Below, piece after piece: positions 63,347-64,000 of a stretch of DNA of 64,000 nt. Numbering within the stretch: the stretch's first letter is position 1; each line of letters begins with the position of its first letter. Under the pieces are notes generated by a model that was given only the letters and a program-made list of their open reading frames with translations, searched no databases and was not told where the DNA came from. This stretch comes from Brumimicrobium salinarum (lineage in GTDB: Bacteria; Bacteroidota; Bacteroidia; Flavobacteriales_D; Crocinitomicaceae), in NCBI RefSeq assembly GCF_002844555.1, contig NZ_PJNI01000001.1, forward strand, positions 558,001 to 622,000, written 5' to 3'. Made by a program: the position numbers and the translations under genes.

Positions 63347-64000
63347 CTATTTTTTGTCTAATGTACGTTTTAAATAGTCAATCACTTTTACCTCAACTGG
63401 ATCAACACCTCTTTTGTCGGCTAAAAATAATGAAGCCCAATCAATGATATGGATAAAATAAAGCGATTCTTCAATTTTAGTTTTTCCTCTACCTTCGATT
63501 GATAATATAGAATGACATTTGTTTTGTATGATTTCTTGGCTCAATTTTGTTCTTGTCTTATTTCTATTATTCAAGAATTGAGAAACAAAAAATACAGGTG
63601 CAAAATGTTCATTTCCGCCAGCCCAACCCACAAGTTCATTGTGATTCATTTCTGGAATTACATGATGCCAACACAATTGTTTACTATTTTCATTGATTTG
63701 TTGACGTGCTCTAATTGCAACAAATTCTAAACTTGAATTGGTGTAAAAAATGGATTGTTTTTCGTAAATATGATTTGCTAATGCTTTGGCTTGATTTTTA
63801 ACATGAATTAATTCGTCATTCAAAAAATGTCTGGCTTTGGCAATTAGATCCAATGCATTTTTATCAATTACACCAGCTACTGATAGTATATGGATCAATT
63901 GAACTGCAGAAAAAGCGAGCATACTACGTGGCGGATTTCCACCAGGTAACTTTATAAATTCATATTCATTTTTTTTACAAAACTGAATAAGTTCTCCACC
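63347..64000 (-). CDS. bifunctional phosphoglucose/phosphomannose isomerase (C-terminal part)
   Basis: The window contains the last 217 residues; the start lies to the right of the window. The segment LPGGNPPRSMLAFSAVQ near its beginning and EMNHNELVGW (catalytic Glu/His region) and later FYFIHIIDWASLFLADKRGVDPVEVKVIDYLK-type ending match the SIS-domain isomerase interconverting fructose-6-phosphate with glucose- or mannose-6-phosphate. It reads without a break to the window edge. Confidence 0.88.
   Translation of the reverse strand, partial: GGELIQFCKKNEYEFIKLPGGNPPRSMLAFSAVQLIHILSVAGVIDKNALDLIAKARHFLNDELIHVKNQAKALANHIYEKQSIFYTNSSLEFVAIRARQQINENSKQLCWHHVIPEMNHNELVGWAGGNEHFAPVFFVSQFLNNRNKTRTKLSQEIIQNKCHSILSIEGRGKTKIEESLYFIHIIDWASLFLADKRGVDPVEVKVIDYLKRTLDKK

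Overview
This window is AT-rich chromosomal DNA from a member of the Bacteroidota, most likely Flavobacteriales. Evidence for this includes: a type IX secretion sorting domain on a giant subtilase; repeated TAnnTTTG (-7) promoter boxes with an upstream TTG, the Bacteroidota sigma-A pattern; lack of Shine-Dalgarno motifs; a CruF/CrtZ/CrtY carotenoid cluster; a cysteine-poor DksA-like protein; and a bacterial geranylgeranylglyceryl-phosphate-type synthase. A Crocinitomicaceae-like lineage is possible, but that is only an impression. I saw no rRNA, tRNA, CRISPR array, transposase or prophage.

Layout. 1-9.0 kb: end of an ACR3 arsenite permease, a YtxH protein, a membrane phosphoesterase, the pta-ackA acetate operon, a lipoprotein, a glycosyltransferase and an AI-2E-type transporter. 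9.5-15.2 kb: dksA-like/lspA operon, nitroreductase, iron alcohol dehydrogenase, two uncharacterised proteins and a beta-carbonic anhydrase. 15.3-22.2 kb: aspS, three tandem short single-stranded DNA-binding proteins with structured spacers, a cruF (frameshifted)-crtZ-crtY operon, a secreted rhodanese and a TIGR01777-type epimerase. 22.8-28.7 kb: an ALDH7-like dehydrogenase, a frameshifted small membrane protein, a VIT1/CCC1 transporter, two proteins of unknown function, the GGGP synthase-like protein and a phosphopantetheinyl transferase. 28.8-33.5 kb: the classical yceD-rpmF-plsX-fabH-accB-accC fatty acid operon. 33.5-41.5 kb: an accessory-looking stretch with a broken beta-barrel gene, a small acidic protein, a copy of a dispersed repeat, a TPR-SpoIIE phosphatase, the T9SS subtilase, and a small chimeric ORF that repeats the last 20 residues of the acidic protein. 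41.6-53.5 kb: a SulP transporter/carbonic anhydrase pair, hemA-hemC-hemD, LD-carboxypeptidase, ChaN-like lipoprotein, a long coiled-coil protein, holB and small membrane or outer-membrane proteins. 53.6-60.8 kb: an RND efflux operon headed by its TetR regulator. 61-64 kb: a conserved unknown, a serine hydrolase, lipB and the C-terminal part of a phosphoglucose/phosphomannose isomerase.

How it works together. The housekeeping core covers lipid synthesis, haem synthesis, acetate overflow, lipoprotein maturation and lipoylation. Bicarbonate handling is represented twice: one carbonic anhydrase translationally coupled to SulP and a stand-alone paralog, which would supply the bicarbonate that AccC uses. 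The most unusual items are the SSB trio, the homopolymer frameshift in the cruF-like gene, the second frameshift at 24.8 kb, the conserved C-terminal tail shared by two otherwise unrelated ORFs, and a diverged inverted repeat pair at 22.4 and 34.4 kb.
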